Shown piece after piece: positions 18,333 through 26,758 of a stretch of 64,000 nt of DNA (within the stretch, counting starts at the first letter, position 1; each line of letters opens with the position of its first letter). Under the pieces are notes generated by a model that was given only the letters and a program-made list of their open reading frames with translations, was not told the DNA's origin and searched no databases. The position numbers and the translations under genes are program-made. Source of the DNA: Mariniphaga sp964559175 (lineage in GTDB: Bacteria; Bacteroidota; Bacteroidia; Bacteroidales; Prolixibacteraceae). The stretch is taken from the NCBI GenBank assembly GCA_964559175.1, contig CAZLGT010000013.1, positions 21,274 through 85,273 on the forward strand, written 5' to 3'.

Positions 18333-19617
18333 ATTCACAATGAAAAACAATCACCCGTTGAATGGCATCGCGGCAAACCGGACAAAATTCTTTGGCATTG
18401 TTGCTTTTCATGCGGCAATCGATAAAGGGGCTGTAAATTCCCTTCGACTGATAACCGCCTCCCTCATAAACTCCAACAGTATTCCGGTATTTCGATTCCC
18501 GCGGAGTAGGAACCGGGGTGGACTCATCCAGGATGTGCTGCCATTTTTGACTGAAATCGACAAGCGTGGTTAAATTGGGTTCCCACGGCTCAATTTCCAG
18601 GTTGTAGAAGTCTTCGTAGGCAACATCAGAGGTGTAATATTCATCACCCAAACCGGCAAAACCATGTCCAAACTCATGAATAAAAACCTCTTTGGTGAGA
18701 TGATTATCTGAAGTACACACGCTCAGAAAATTATAGAACCCACCTCCACCATACCTTTCGGTATTCACCAGCAGATAGATATAATCGCAGGGAACAACTG
18801 CAGCCGCATCGTAAACCGATTTCATATCGCTGGTGGTTAAATAACGGGGTAAATCGAAGGTATAAAATGTAGAATTAAATGCCGTATTTCGGTATATCTT
18901 CTCGCCGGGCACATCGGTACCAGAATCGACCGAGGGCGAAAATACAGCCCTCACATTGAACTTGCTCATTTCAGATTTAAATGGCTCTTCTTCAAACAAA
19001 TATCCCGTCACCCGTCTGGCATCTTCAATAAACTTATCCTTTTCAACCTCGGTGTATCCTTCCGAAAGAATTACCAAATCGACTTTATTCTCCGGTTTTC
19101 CATTTTCCAGAATGGTTTCATTTTCATAAGGGAACGGGGGTTCACGCAAAATAAAATAATCTTCAGGGTTTATTTCCGCAGAAAAAATGGTTTGAAAATG
19201 TCCTTCCCATTGCCGGGCATCAATTTCGAGCCTGACATTTTTTTGGGGAAACGGAAAAATAACGGCCTGGTAAAATGTTTTATCCAACTGTTTTGCTTCA
19301 GCAGTGGTTTGCCATTCCTGAAAAAGTGTGCTGAACCCTTTGGAAAAAAGCAGGCGGTCGGTTTCCATGTCGAAAACCCGAAAACGGTAAGAGCCATAAT
19401 GAAAAATATCGATTAAATTGGTTTGTGAACCGGCCCAGTGGGGTTCCTGTTTGAACTGGACGGGATATACCGAAACCTGGTTGGCATTTCCGCCCAGAAG
19501 AAAATCGAAGCGCAAAGATTTCTGTAAAAAAAAATCAGAAAATGTATTCTGCGCTGAACAGAACAAAGGGAACAACAACAGAATAAAAAACAGTTTTCTC
19601 GTCATTTTGGCAAGCAT
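18331..19617 (-). CDS. Exported M64-family (IgA-type) zinc metallopeptidase
   Basis: A 428-residue protein with a signal peptide ('LFFILLLFPLFCSAQ'), an N-terminal beta domain (about 20-155) and a peptidase M64 domain. The domain opens with 'VDLVILSEGYTEVEKDKF' and carries the zinc motif 'HEFGHGFAGLGDEYY' (HExxH plus a downstream acidic ligand). The first characterised member cleaves human IgA1, but most Bacteroidota homologues have unknown substrates. Cys residues in the last 40 residues could form a disulfide. It is divergent from the MscS gene. Confidence 0.87.
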   Translation of the reverse strand: MLAKMTRKLFFILLLFPLFCSAQNTFSDFFLQKSLRFDFLLGGNANQVSVYPVQFKQEPHWAGSQTNLIDIFHYGSYRFRVFDMETDRLLFSKGFSTLFQEWQTTAEAKQLDKTFYQAVIFPFPQKNVRLEIDARQWEGHFQTIFSAEINPEDYFILREPPFPYENETILENGKPENKVDLVILSEGYTEVEKDKFIEDARRVTGYLFEEEPFKSEMSKFNVRAVFSPSVDSGTDVPGEKIYRNTAFNSTFYTFDLPRYLTTSDMKSVYDAAAVVPCDYIYLLVNTERYGGGGFYNFLSVCTSDNHLTKEVFIHEFGHGFAGLGDEYYTSDVAYEDFYNLEIEPWEPNLTTLVDFSQKWQHILDESTPVPTPRESKYRNTVGVYEGGGYQSKGIYSPFIDCRMKSNNAKEFCPVCRDAIQRVIVFHCE

Positions 19618-19659
19618 TTATTATTTTTGGCTAAAATTAAAAATTACAGCTTACAGAAG

Positions 19660-20979
19660 ATGAGATCACTCTATAAATTTTTTCTTGAAAACATACGTGA
19701 AGTCAGTGAATTATCTTTCCTGGCAAAACCGGCAGCTGCCGTTTTTACTTTACTGATTCTTATTTTTCTGGCCTGGCTGGGCCATTATTTAACCAGGCAG
19801 ATTATTTTGCGCATTGTGCATCGCATTGCCTACAAATCGAAAACCCAATGGGATGATTTTATGGTGAACCGGAAAGTTTTCAGAAACCTGGCCCATTTGG
19901 TTCCGGCTTTCATTCTTTACCATTCAGCCGATTTTTCTTATCCCGTAATCCATCAGGAACTGACCGAAATGAGTGAAGCCACGCTAAGCATGCTTTCCAA
20001 AGATTATTACTTTTCACTGGCCGGTTTTTTAACAAAAACAGCACAAGTATATTTTGTTTCTATTTTCATTTTAGTTTTAAACTCATTTCTAAATGCAGCT
20101 CTCGATATTTACAATACTACCACTTATGCCACCCACCGGCCTATAAAAGGATACGTCCAGCTATTTAAAATTCTGATATTCTCCCTGTCGGGGATTTTAG
20201 TCATTTCCATTTTACTTGAACGGGATCCTACTGTTTTACTGGCCGGGTTGGGTGCAATGGGAGCTGTATTGCTCTTGATTTTTAAAGACTCTATTTTAGG
20301 TTTTGTTGCTTCCATTCAGCTATCGGGAAACAATATGGTTAAAATTGGCGACTGGGTTGAAATGCGGAGCAGGGGCGCGGATGGTACGGTAATTGACATT
20401 TCGTTAAATACAGTTAAAGTTCAGAACTGGGACAGAACCATCTCTACCATACCTACTTACTCAATGGTAAGCGAATCGTTTATCAACTGGAAAGGAATGG
20501 AAGAGTCGGGCGGACGCAGAATTAAACGGGCGGTAAACATCGACATGAACAGCATTAAGCTTTGCGATACAGCTATGCTAAACCGTCTCGAAAAATTCCT
20601 GATAATTAAAGATTATGTAATAGAGAAGGAAAAAGAAATCAGGGAATACAACAAAAAGAAAAACATCTCGGACGAAGATATTGTCAGCGGAAGAAGGCAA
20701 ACCAATATCGGGGTTTTCAGAAAATACCTGGAAACATACCTTCATCAGCACCCCATGGTAAACAACGACATGACTTTTCTTGTCCGCCATCTTCATCCTT
20801 CGGAAAAAGGCCTTCCCATTGAAATCTATGTATTCTGCAAAGACAAGGCATGGGCCAGATACGAAGCAATTCAAGCCGATATTTTCGACCACGTACTGGC
20901 GGTAATTCCCGAATTCGATCTCCGCGTTTTTCAGGAACCCTCCGGAGCCGATCTTAGGCGGGCTTTTTCAAAAACCTAA
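19660..20979 (+). CDS. MscS-family mechanosensitive channel (YbdG-like)
   Basis: A 439-residue inner-membrane protein with several N-terminal helices (about 20-175), the pore-lining TM3 and beta domain ('DSILGFVASIQLSGNNMVKI', 'GDWVEMRSRGADGTVIDI', 'TVKVQNWDRTISTIPTYSMV'), and a long C-terminal cytoplasmic domain. The large insertion in the C-terminal domain (about 300-360) resembles E. coli YbdG. It should open on membrane tension during osmotic downshock. The frame opens at an upstream TTG (19627); ATG 19660 is chosen. Confidence 0.9.
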   Translation: MRSLYKFFLENIREVSELSFLAKPAAAVFTLLILIFLAWLGHYLTRQIILRIVHRIAYKSKTQWDDFMVNRKVFRNLAHLVPAFILYHSADFSYPVIHQELTEMSEATLSMLSKDYYFSLAGFLTKTAQVYFVSIFILVLNSFLNAALDIYNTTTYATHRPIKGYVQLFKILIFSLSGILVISILLERDPTVLLAGLGAMGAVLLLIFKDSILGFVASIQLSGNNMVKIGDWVEMRSRGADGTVIDISLNTVKVQNWDRTISTIPTYSMVSESFINWKGMEESGGRRIKRAVNIDMNSIKLCDTAMLNRLEKFLIIKDYVIEKEKEIREYNKKKNISDEDIVSGRRQTNIGVFRKYLETYLHQHPMVNNDMTFLVRHLHPSEKGLPIEIYVFCKDKAWARYEAIQADIFDHVLAVIPEFDLRVFQEPSGADLRRAFSKT

Positions 20980-21062
20980 CATTCAGACCATTTATTGCAC
21001 ATAGAAATTAAAATGCAGCGCTATCAATCTGTTAGAAACGGAATGTTATTTAGCATTTCCCG

Positions 21063-21091
21063 TTTGTAATTATAAAAATTTCATACATTTG
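21063..21091 (+). promoter_or_regulatory. Promoter of the lrp pair
   Basis: TTTG (21063-21066), a 17-base spacer and TACATTTG (21084-21091) match the Bacteroidota promoter consensus. Transcription would start near 21098, leaving a leader of about 28 bases before the ATG at 21126. Confidence 0.6.
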
Positions 21092-21125
21092 TTTTATAAA
21101 TTGTAAATTATACGAAAAAAGGAAC

Positions 21126-21608
21126 ATGGATAAATCAGATTACCTCGAGCAGGCTGCCGACATTGACCAGCTAGATGAAAAAATTCTAAAACTAATAACA
21201 AAAAATGCACGCATTCCGTTTCTGGAAGTTGCCAGAGAGTGTGGTGTTTCCGGGGCTGCCATACATCAACGTGTTCAGAGGCTTTTAAATATGGGAGTGG
21301 TTACCGGCAGCGAGTTCATAGTTAACCCGCAAAAACTGGGCTACAACACTTGTGCATACATGGGAATTTATCTTGAAAAAACGAAATATCACAGGCAGGT
21401 TGTTGCTGCCATGAGGGAAATTCCGGAAATTGTGGAATGCCATTATACAACAGGCCAGTATGCCATCTTCATCAAAATCCAGACAAAAACCAACAAACAC
21501 CTGAAAAAGCTGATTGATGAGGATTTACAAGCAATTGAAGGCATTGCCCGAACCGAAACATTTATGTCGCTCGAAATGGATTTTAAACGACAGGTACCCA
21601 TAAAATAG
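21126..21608 (+). CDS. Lrp/AsnC-family transcriptional regulator (first of a tandem pair)
   Basis: A 160-residue regulator with an N-terminal winged helix ('LDEKILKLITKNARIPFLEV', 'CGVSGAAIHQRVQRLLNMGV') and a C-terminal RAM/AsnC effector domain ('EIPEIVECHYTTGQYAIFIK'). Lrp/AsnC proteins form octamers and respond to amino acids. It is 33 bases upstream of a close paralogue on the same strand and shares one promoter with it. The target genes are unknown; autoregulation is usual for the family. Confidence 0.92.
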   Translation: MDKSDYLEQAADIDQLDEKILKLITKNARIPFLEVARECGVSGAAIHQRVQRLLNMGVVTGSEFIVNPQKLGYNTCAYMGIYLEKTKYHRQVVAAMREIPEIVECHYTTGQYAIFIKIQTKTNKHLKKLIDEDLQAIEGIARTETFMSLEMDFKRQVPIK

Positions 21609-21641
21609 GAATGCTTTTTACCTGACGCAAAATTTAGAAAA

Positions 21642-22109
21642 ATGACACTCAGAAACAATTTGGACGAAGTTGATTTAAAAATACTGGATATCATCACCCA
21701 AAATGCACGAATTCCGTTTAAAGATGTGGCCAAAGACGTAGGAATATCAAGGGCTGCTGTTCATCAGCGGGTAAACCGGATGATTGAACTCGAAGTAATT
21801 ACAGGCTCCGGATATCACATCAATCCCACTAAAGTTGATTTTAAAACCTGCAGCTACATTGGTATATTTCTTGAAAAAGGCGGACTCTTTTCAGAGGTGG
21901 TGGAAAAATTAAAGCTGATACCTGAGATTGTGGAATGCCATTATACCACCGGGCAATATGCCATTTTTGTTAAAGTATATGCCAAAGATAATGAACACCT
22001 AAAAAATATTTTAAGCAGCCATGTTCAAAAAATTTCCGGAATTGCCAGTACGGAAACATTCATATCGCTGGAACAAAATTTTAAACGAACCATTCCGGTA
22101 AACAGCTAA
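21642..22109 (+). CDS. Lrp/AsnC-family transcriptional regulator (second of a tandem pair)
   Basis: A 155-residue paralogue of the preceding gene. It keeps the same helix-turn-helix ('VGISRAAVHQRVNRMIELEV') and effector core ('IPEIVECHYTTGQYAIFVKV'), but differs in the recognition helix and ligand loop. The strong similarity along the whole length points to tandem duplication. Mixed octamers with the partner are possible. It converges with rlmB, overlapping by 4 bases. Confidence 0.92.
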   Translation: MTLRNNLDEVDLKILDIITQNARIPFKDVAKDVGISRAAVHQRVNRMIELEVITGSGYHINPTKVDFKTCSYIGIFLEKGGLFSEVVEKLKLIPEIVECHYTTGQYAIFVKVYAKDNEHLKNILSSHVQKISGIASTETFISLEQNFKRTIPVNS

Positions 22110-22840
22110 TGGCGCTGCCTCACAGCCTCATAAATCATCAGCCCGGCAGCAACAGAAACATTCAGCGAACCAATTTTCCCAAATAACGGAATCCTAACCT
22201 GATCGTCTGCCATATTTAAAACGGGTGGTGAAATCCCCGTGTCTTCGGCCCCCATTACAATGACGAGGGGTCCTTTCATCGCCTTTTCAGTATAAACATC
22301 AGTCGCCTTTTCCGTAGCAGCAATAACCCGTAATCCCGAGTCTTTTAAAAACCTCAATACAGCAGGCAGGCTTTTCACTTTACAAACAGGTAAGGAATGA
22401 ATAGCTCCGGCTGAAGTTTTTACTGCATCGGCACCAATACGTGCCATCCCTCTTTCAGGAAAAATGATGGCATGCACCCCCCCGCATTCAGCCGTTCTTA
22501 CAATAGCACCCAAATTTCGAACATCGGTAATCTGGTCCAGAATTAAAATAAACGGATCGGTACCAGCCTCAAACAATCCTGGTAAAAGTATTTCAATATC
22601 AGCGAATTCAACTGCTGATAAAAAAGCAATAACCCCCTGATGATTTTTTCGGGTTACACGGTTTATTTTTTCAACCGGCACAAACTGAAAAGCAACATCA
22701 TTCTCCTTTATCAACTGAAAAAGCTCGGCAAACAACTCATTGTCAAGCCCTTTTTTGATCAACACCCTTTCGACCGGCTTGCGGTTTCTGATGGCTTCAA
22801 TCACAGCTCTTGTACCAAACATATAATCTTCTCTGCTCAT
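22106..22840 (-). CDS. rlmB: 23S rRNA (guanosine-2'-O)-methyltransferase RlmB-like (SpoU family)
   Basis: A 244-residue SPOUT methyltransferase. An N-terminal substrate-binding domain ('YMFGTRAVIEAIRNRKPVER') precedes the knotted catalytic domain with SpoU motifs 'LDQITDVRNLGAIVRTAECG', 'VMGAEDTGISPPVL' and 'IPLFGKIGSLNVSVAAGLMI'. It methylates the ribose of G2251 in the 23S P-loop. The reading frame extends 18 codons further upstream into the ABC-F gene; the ATG at 22840 overlaps the ABC-F stop by one base (TAATG), so the two are translationally coupled. Confidence 0.93.
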   Translation of the reverse strand: MSREDYMFGTRAVIEAIRNRKPVERVLIKKGLDNELFAELFQLIKENDVAFQFVPVEKINRVTRKNHQGVIAFLSAVEFADIEILLPGLFEAGTDPFILILDQITDVRNLGAIVRTAECGGVHAIIFPERGMARIGADAVKTSAGAIHSLPVCKVKSLPAVLRFLKDSGLRVIAATEKATDVYTEKAMKGPLVIVMGAEDTGISPPVLNMADDQVRIPLFGKIGSLNVSVAAGLMIYEAVRQRH

Positions 22841-24789
22841 TACCAGTTCTTTTTTAATTTCCAGTTTTCCAGTTCTTCGTGTTCTCGCTCCCAACTTTCA
22901 AGCGTTTGACTCAGTTTTTCTTTCAGCTTATCATACTTTACAAAAACATCGGTATCGTCAATTGCCTCTGTGCCCGACATCATCTTATCCATTTCCGTAA
23001 TTTTATTCTCCAGGGTTTCTATTTCTTCCTCAGTTGCAGAAACTTTTTTTTCAAACTTGGCAATATTCCTGTTTATTTCCTTTTTTTCATCGAAACTGAT
23101 ACCTGAAGAATGACCCCCTGCTTTTTTACTGATGCTTTTCAGGTTTCGGCTTTGAGCTGATACCTCAAGCTCCTTTAAAGTTTCCATTTTTTTTCGCTGA
23201 AGAAAATCGTATATACCTCCCAGGTGCTGTTTTATTTTTTTATCCCTGAATTCGTAAACACAATTCACAAGTCCGTCAAGAAATTCCCTGTCGTGAGAAA
23301 CTACAATAACAGTTCCTGAAAAATGAATTAGAGCCTCTTTCAGAATTTCTTTCGACTGGATATCGAGGTGATTGGTAGGCTCGTCCAAAACGAGAAGGTT
23401 TACCGGTTCCAGCATCAGCCGAATCATGGCCAGTCTCGATTTTTCGCCGCCGCTGAGCACTCTTACTTTTTTATCCACATCCTCTCCCGAAAAAAGAAAA
23501 GCTCCCAAAATATCGCGAATTTTGGTACGTATTTCGCCGGTTGCTATTTCATCAATGGTTTCAAAAACAGTCAGCTCCTCATTCAGCAGTTGCGCCTGGT
23601 TCTGGGCAAAATAGCCAACTTTCACATTGTGCCCTAAAGCCACCAGTCCATCGTGCTCAATTTGCTTCAGAATAATTTTCACCAATGTTGTCTTTCCTTC
23701 ACCATTCCGACCAACAAATGCAACCTTCTCCCCGCTTTCCACAGTCAAATCAAGGTTGTGCAACACCAGGAGATCACCGTAACTTTTGCTAACATTTTTT
23801 GCCTCAACTACTACTCTGCCCGACCGGGGTGCAGGTGGAAACTTCATGTTCAGCTTTGCATTATCCACTTCTTCAACCTCAATACGGTCCAGTTTTTCGA
23901 GTTGTTTAATCCTCGATTGAACCTGCACAGCTTTTGTGGCCTTATACCGAAACCTTTCGATGAATTTTTCTGTATCATCAATCATTTTTTGCTGATTTCT
24001 GAATGCGGCCATCTGGACTTCACGCTGTTCCTTTTTCCATTTTACAAAAGCCGAATAGTTCATTTTCTGGTCAGTAATTCTCCCCAGCGAAATTTCGATT
24101 GTCCGGTTGCAAACCGTATCCAGAAAAGCCTTATCGTGCGACACCAGTACAACTGAACCCTTATAGTTTTTCAAAAAATTCTCGATCCACTGAATCGACT
24201 CAATATCAAGATGATTGGTAGGCTCATCGAGAAGAATAATTTGGGGCTTTTGCAACAACAACTTAGCCAGTTCAATACGCATCCTCCAGCCCCCGCTAAA
24301 TTCAGAAGTTGGCCGGTCGAAATCGGTTCGTTCAAACCCAAGTCCGAGCAGTGTCTGTTCCATTTCCCCATGATAAGAATCGCCTCCAAGCATGGAATAT
24401 CTCTCGTTCAGGTACGATATCTGATTCAGCTTGTTCAGGTAATTCTCCGAATGATAATCTGTGAATGTGGCTATGTCGTGGTTCAATTGACCAATTCTCT
24501 TCTCAATTCCAAGAATTTCCTCAAAAGCAAGCAGGGTTTCACCAAGCAGGGTTTTGGTATCTTTCACCTTCATTTCCTGCGGAAGATACCCGATGGTGGT
24601 TCCTTTGGGAATGTTTACCGCCCCCTCTGAAGGCTGCATTAACCCGGCAATAAGTCTGAGAATTGTTGTTTTTCCAGCGCCGTTTTTCCCGATTAACCCG
24701 ATGCGATCATCAGGCAAGATGAGAAAACTGGTTTCTTTTAATAAATCAAACCCGCCAAATCTAACCTGTATATTTTCTAATGAAATCAT
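22840..24789 (-). CDS. ABC-F family ATPase (translation factor type)
   Basis: A 649-residue soluble protein with two ABC domains and no membrane segment. Walker A motifs are 'GLIGKNGAGKTT' and 'FVGRNGEGKTT'. Signatures are 'FSGGWRMRIELAKLLLQKP' and 'LSGGEKSRLAMIRLMLEP'. Walker B is 'ILLDEPTNHLD' and 'LVLDEPTNHLD'. A linker (about 235-315) and a C-terminal coiled coil (about 560-645) complete the ABC-F layout. Such proteins bind the ribosomal E site and relieve stalling or antibiotic binding. A structured leader with a terminator-like hairpin lies upstream, suggesting attenuation. RlmB follows, also ribosome-directed. Confidence 0.93.
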   Translation of the reverse strand: MISLENIQVRFGGFDLLKETSFLILPDDRIGLIGKNGAGKTTILRLIAGLMQPSEGAVNIPKGTTIGYLPQEMKVKDTKTLLGETLLAFEEILGIEKRIGQLNHDIATFTDYHSENYLNKLNQISYLNERYSMLGGDSYHGEMEQTLLGLGFERTDFDRPTSEFSGGWRMRIELAKLLLQKPQIILLDEPTNHLDIESIQWIENFLKNYKGSVVLVSHDKAFLDTVCNRTIEISLGRITDQKMNYSAFVKWKKEQREVQMAAFRNQQKMIDDTEKFIERFRYKATKAVQVQSRIKQLEKLDRIEVEEVDNAKLNMKFPPAPRSGRVVVEAKNVSKSYGDLLVLHNLDLTVESGEKVAFVGRNGEGKTTLVKIILKQIEHDGLVALGHNVKVGYFAQNQAQLLNEELTVFETIDEIATGEIRTKIRDILGAFLFSGEDVDKKVRVLSGGEKSRLAMIRLMLEPVNLLVLDEPTNHLDIQSKEILKEALIHFSGTVIVVSHDREFLDGLVNCVYEFRDKKIKQHLGGIYDFLQRKKMETLKELEVSAQSRNLKSISKKAGGHSSGISFDEKKEINRNIAKFEKKVSATEEEIETLENKITEMDKMMSGTEAIDDTDVFVKYDKLKEKLSQTLESWEREHEELENWKLKKNW

Positions 24790-24845
24790 TTTTCGATTAA
24801 AATGAGGCCAAAGATAATGATTTAGCTGTGTGAAAAAAAAGGCAA

Positions 24846-25019
24846 AAAAAATACCCTTACGGGTAAAAAAGGAAGGGGAAAGCTATGGACGCTTTTTGAA
24901 GATGATTGATGATTTACAAACCCCTAAACACAAAACCAATCATAAATACAGAAGATGCTTTCCCCTTTTTAAGTTTTATTTCTGAAAATAAAACCAACCA
25001 TTAAATCAAAACAAATATA
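24846..25019 (-). ncRNA. Candidate structured leader or small RNA ahead of the ABC-F gene
   Basis: Read on the minus strand, a perfect -7 box TATATTTG (25012-25019) starts a unit with three structures. First is a 9-base-pair hairpin GTTTTATTT/AAATAAAAC. Next is a long-range stem AGGGGAAAGC/GCTTTCCCCT closing about 80 bases, inside which ATGATTG can pair with CAATCAT. Last is a terminator-like hairpin TACCC-GTAA-GGGTA followed by eight T (ending near 24846). The ABC-F ATG is 57 bases further on. It could be an attenuator controlling the ABC-F gene or an independent small RNA (the closed-stem, open-bubble shape also recalls 6S RNA). No -33 TTG is evident. Confidence 0.45.
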
Positions 25020-25167
25020 CGTAAAAAGAATACGATTATAAAAGTATATTCTTCAGAAAAAGCAGCATTTTAATCGAAAAACTAATATTTTTCCCAAAAT
25101 GGGAAAACTTGTACCTATTTGGGAATCAAAAAGATTGGCAAATTTCGCCGCTATTGCCCATAAACAC

Positions 25168-25175
25168 TATATTTG
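25168..25175 (+). promoter_or_regulatory. Promoter -7 box of the RlmD-like gene
   Basis: TATATTTG is a perfect match to TANNTTTG and ends 10 bases before the GTG at 25186. No TTG is at the usual -33 distance. Its position inside the longest possible reading frame is the main reason to prefer the GTG start over the ATG at 25099. Confidence 0.45.
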
Positions 25176-25185
25176 CAGAAAAAAA

Positions 25186-26613
25186 GTGGGAAGAAACAAG
25201 AAAAAGCCGTTACACAAAAATGTCAGAATTGAAGACATTGGTTCAGAAGGAAAAGCAATTGCGAGGGTGGGCGAAATGGTTGTGTTTACCAAAATGGCCG
25301 CTCCGGGCGATATAGTGGACTTACAGGTTATCAGGAAACGAAAAAAATACCAGGAAGCTGTTGTTACTAAATTTCATGAATTTTCAAAAGAGCGGGTACT
25401 GCCGTTTTGTAATCACTTCGGAATATGCGGAGGATGCAAGTGGCAGTTTTTACCTTACAAAAGTCAACTTGCATACAAACAAAAGCAGGTAGAAGACCAG
25501 TTAAAAAGAATAGGTGGAATTGACATTCCAACTGTTGAACCTATATTAGGCTCGGCAAACGACACATTTTACCGCAACAAACTCGAGTTTACTTTTTCCG
25601 ACAAAAAATGGCTCACAACGGAAGAAATTGAGTCTGGCGATGAAATCCAGAACCTGAATGCTCTCGGATTTCACGTGCCCGGAATGTTCGACAAGGTTAT
25701 AAACATTGAAAAGTGCTGGCTACAGCCTACCCCGTCAAACGAAATAAGAAATTTCATTTACCGGTATGCCATAGATAATAATCTTCAGTTTTTTAACCTT
25801 AAAAACCAGATCGGATTTCTTAGAACACTGATTATCAGAACCACTTCTGTAGGTGAAACAATGGTTATCCTTTCATTTTTTCAAGAAGAAAAACAAAAGC
25901 AAACAGAATTGTTAAATGCACTCAAAAACCGCTTCCCCGAAATCACATCATTAATGTACGTGATAAATCCAAAAGGAAACGATACAATCCACGACCTCAG
26001 CATTGAACTTTTTTACGGCCGTGACCATATTTTTGAAAAAACGGAAGACCTGAAATTTAAGATCGGTCCAAAAAGTTTCTACCAAACCAATTCCAGACAG
26101 GCGCAAAAATTGTATGAAGTGGTTCGCAACTTTGCAGGACTTACAGGAACTGAAACGGTATTCGATTTATATACGGGAACAGGCACAATTGCCAACTTTG
26201 TGGCCCGCAATGCAAAAAAAATAGTTGGGATTGAATATGTACCGGAAGCCATTGCCGATGCCAAAGAGAATTCGGCACTGAATAACATTTCCAATACCGA
26301 ATTTTTTGCCGGCGACACAAAAGATGTGTTAACCAAAGATTTTTTCAAAAACCATAACAGGCCCGAAGTAGTAATAACCGATCCGCCAAGAGCCGGGATG
26401 CATGCCGATGTGGTAAAAACGTTACTCGAATTAAAACCTGAAAGAATAATTTATGTAAGTTGCAATCCGGCAACCCAGGCCAGAGATTTATCTCTATTGA
26501 AAGAATCATACAAAGTTACTAAAATACAGCCTGTTGATATGTTTCCCCACACCCACCATGTTGAAAATGTAGTCTTACTTGAAAATGGGAAAAATAATAA
26601 TTCAGGTATCTAA
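25186..26613 (+). CDS. rlmD: TrmA/RlmD-family 23S rRNA (uracil-C5)-methyltransferase
   Basis: A 475-residue RNA m5U methyltransferase. An N-terminal TRAM domain (about 5-65) is followed by a [4Fe-4S] cysteine cluster ('FCNHFGICGGCKWQ'). The Rossmann methyltransferase domain has 'VFDLYTGTGTIANFVARNAK', 'TDPPRAGMHADVV' and the catalytic Cys in 'YVSCNPATQARDL'. The family methylates U1939 or U747 of 23S rRNA; which one is not decided here. The frame begins at ATG 25099, but residues before 'VGRNKKKPLHKN' do not fit the family, and a -7 box lies between. GTG 25186 is therefore chosen. Confidence 0.85.
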   Translation: MGRNKKKPLHKNVRIEDIGSEGKAIARVGEMVVFTKMAAPGDIVDLQVIRKRKKYQEAVVTKFHEFSKERVLPFCNHFGICGGCKWQFLPYKSQLAYKQKQVEDQLKRIGGIDIPTVEPILGSANDTFYRNKLEFTFSDKKWLTTEEIESGDEIQNLNALGFHVPGMFDKVINIEKCWLQPTPSNEIRNFIYRYAIDNNLQFFNLKNQIGFLRTLIIRTTSVGETMVILSFFQEEKQKQTELLNALKNRFPEITSLMYVINPKGNDTIHDLSIELFYGRDHIFEKTEDLKFKIGPKSFYQTNSRQAQKLYEVVRNFAGLTGTETVFDLYTGTGTIANFVARNAKKIVGIEYVPEAIADAKENSALNNISNTEFFAGDTKDVLTKDFFKNHNRPEVVITDPPRAGMHADVVKTLLELKPERIIYVSCNPATQARDLSLLKESYKVTKIQPVDMFPHTHHVENVVLLENGKNNNSGI

Positions 26614-26758
26614 ACAGATAAATCATAAACACTTACTCGGATAAATTGTTACAACTATCAATTTGTAATTTTTGTTTAGGAAAAAAATGCAAACAAATTG
26701 AGACAAATTGACTCAATTTTTGTATATTGTACCTTCAAAATCTTTAAATATCGGGAAA

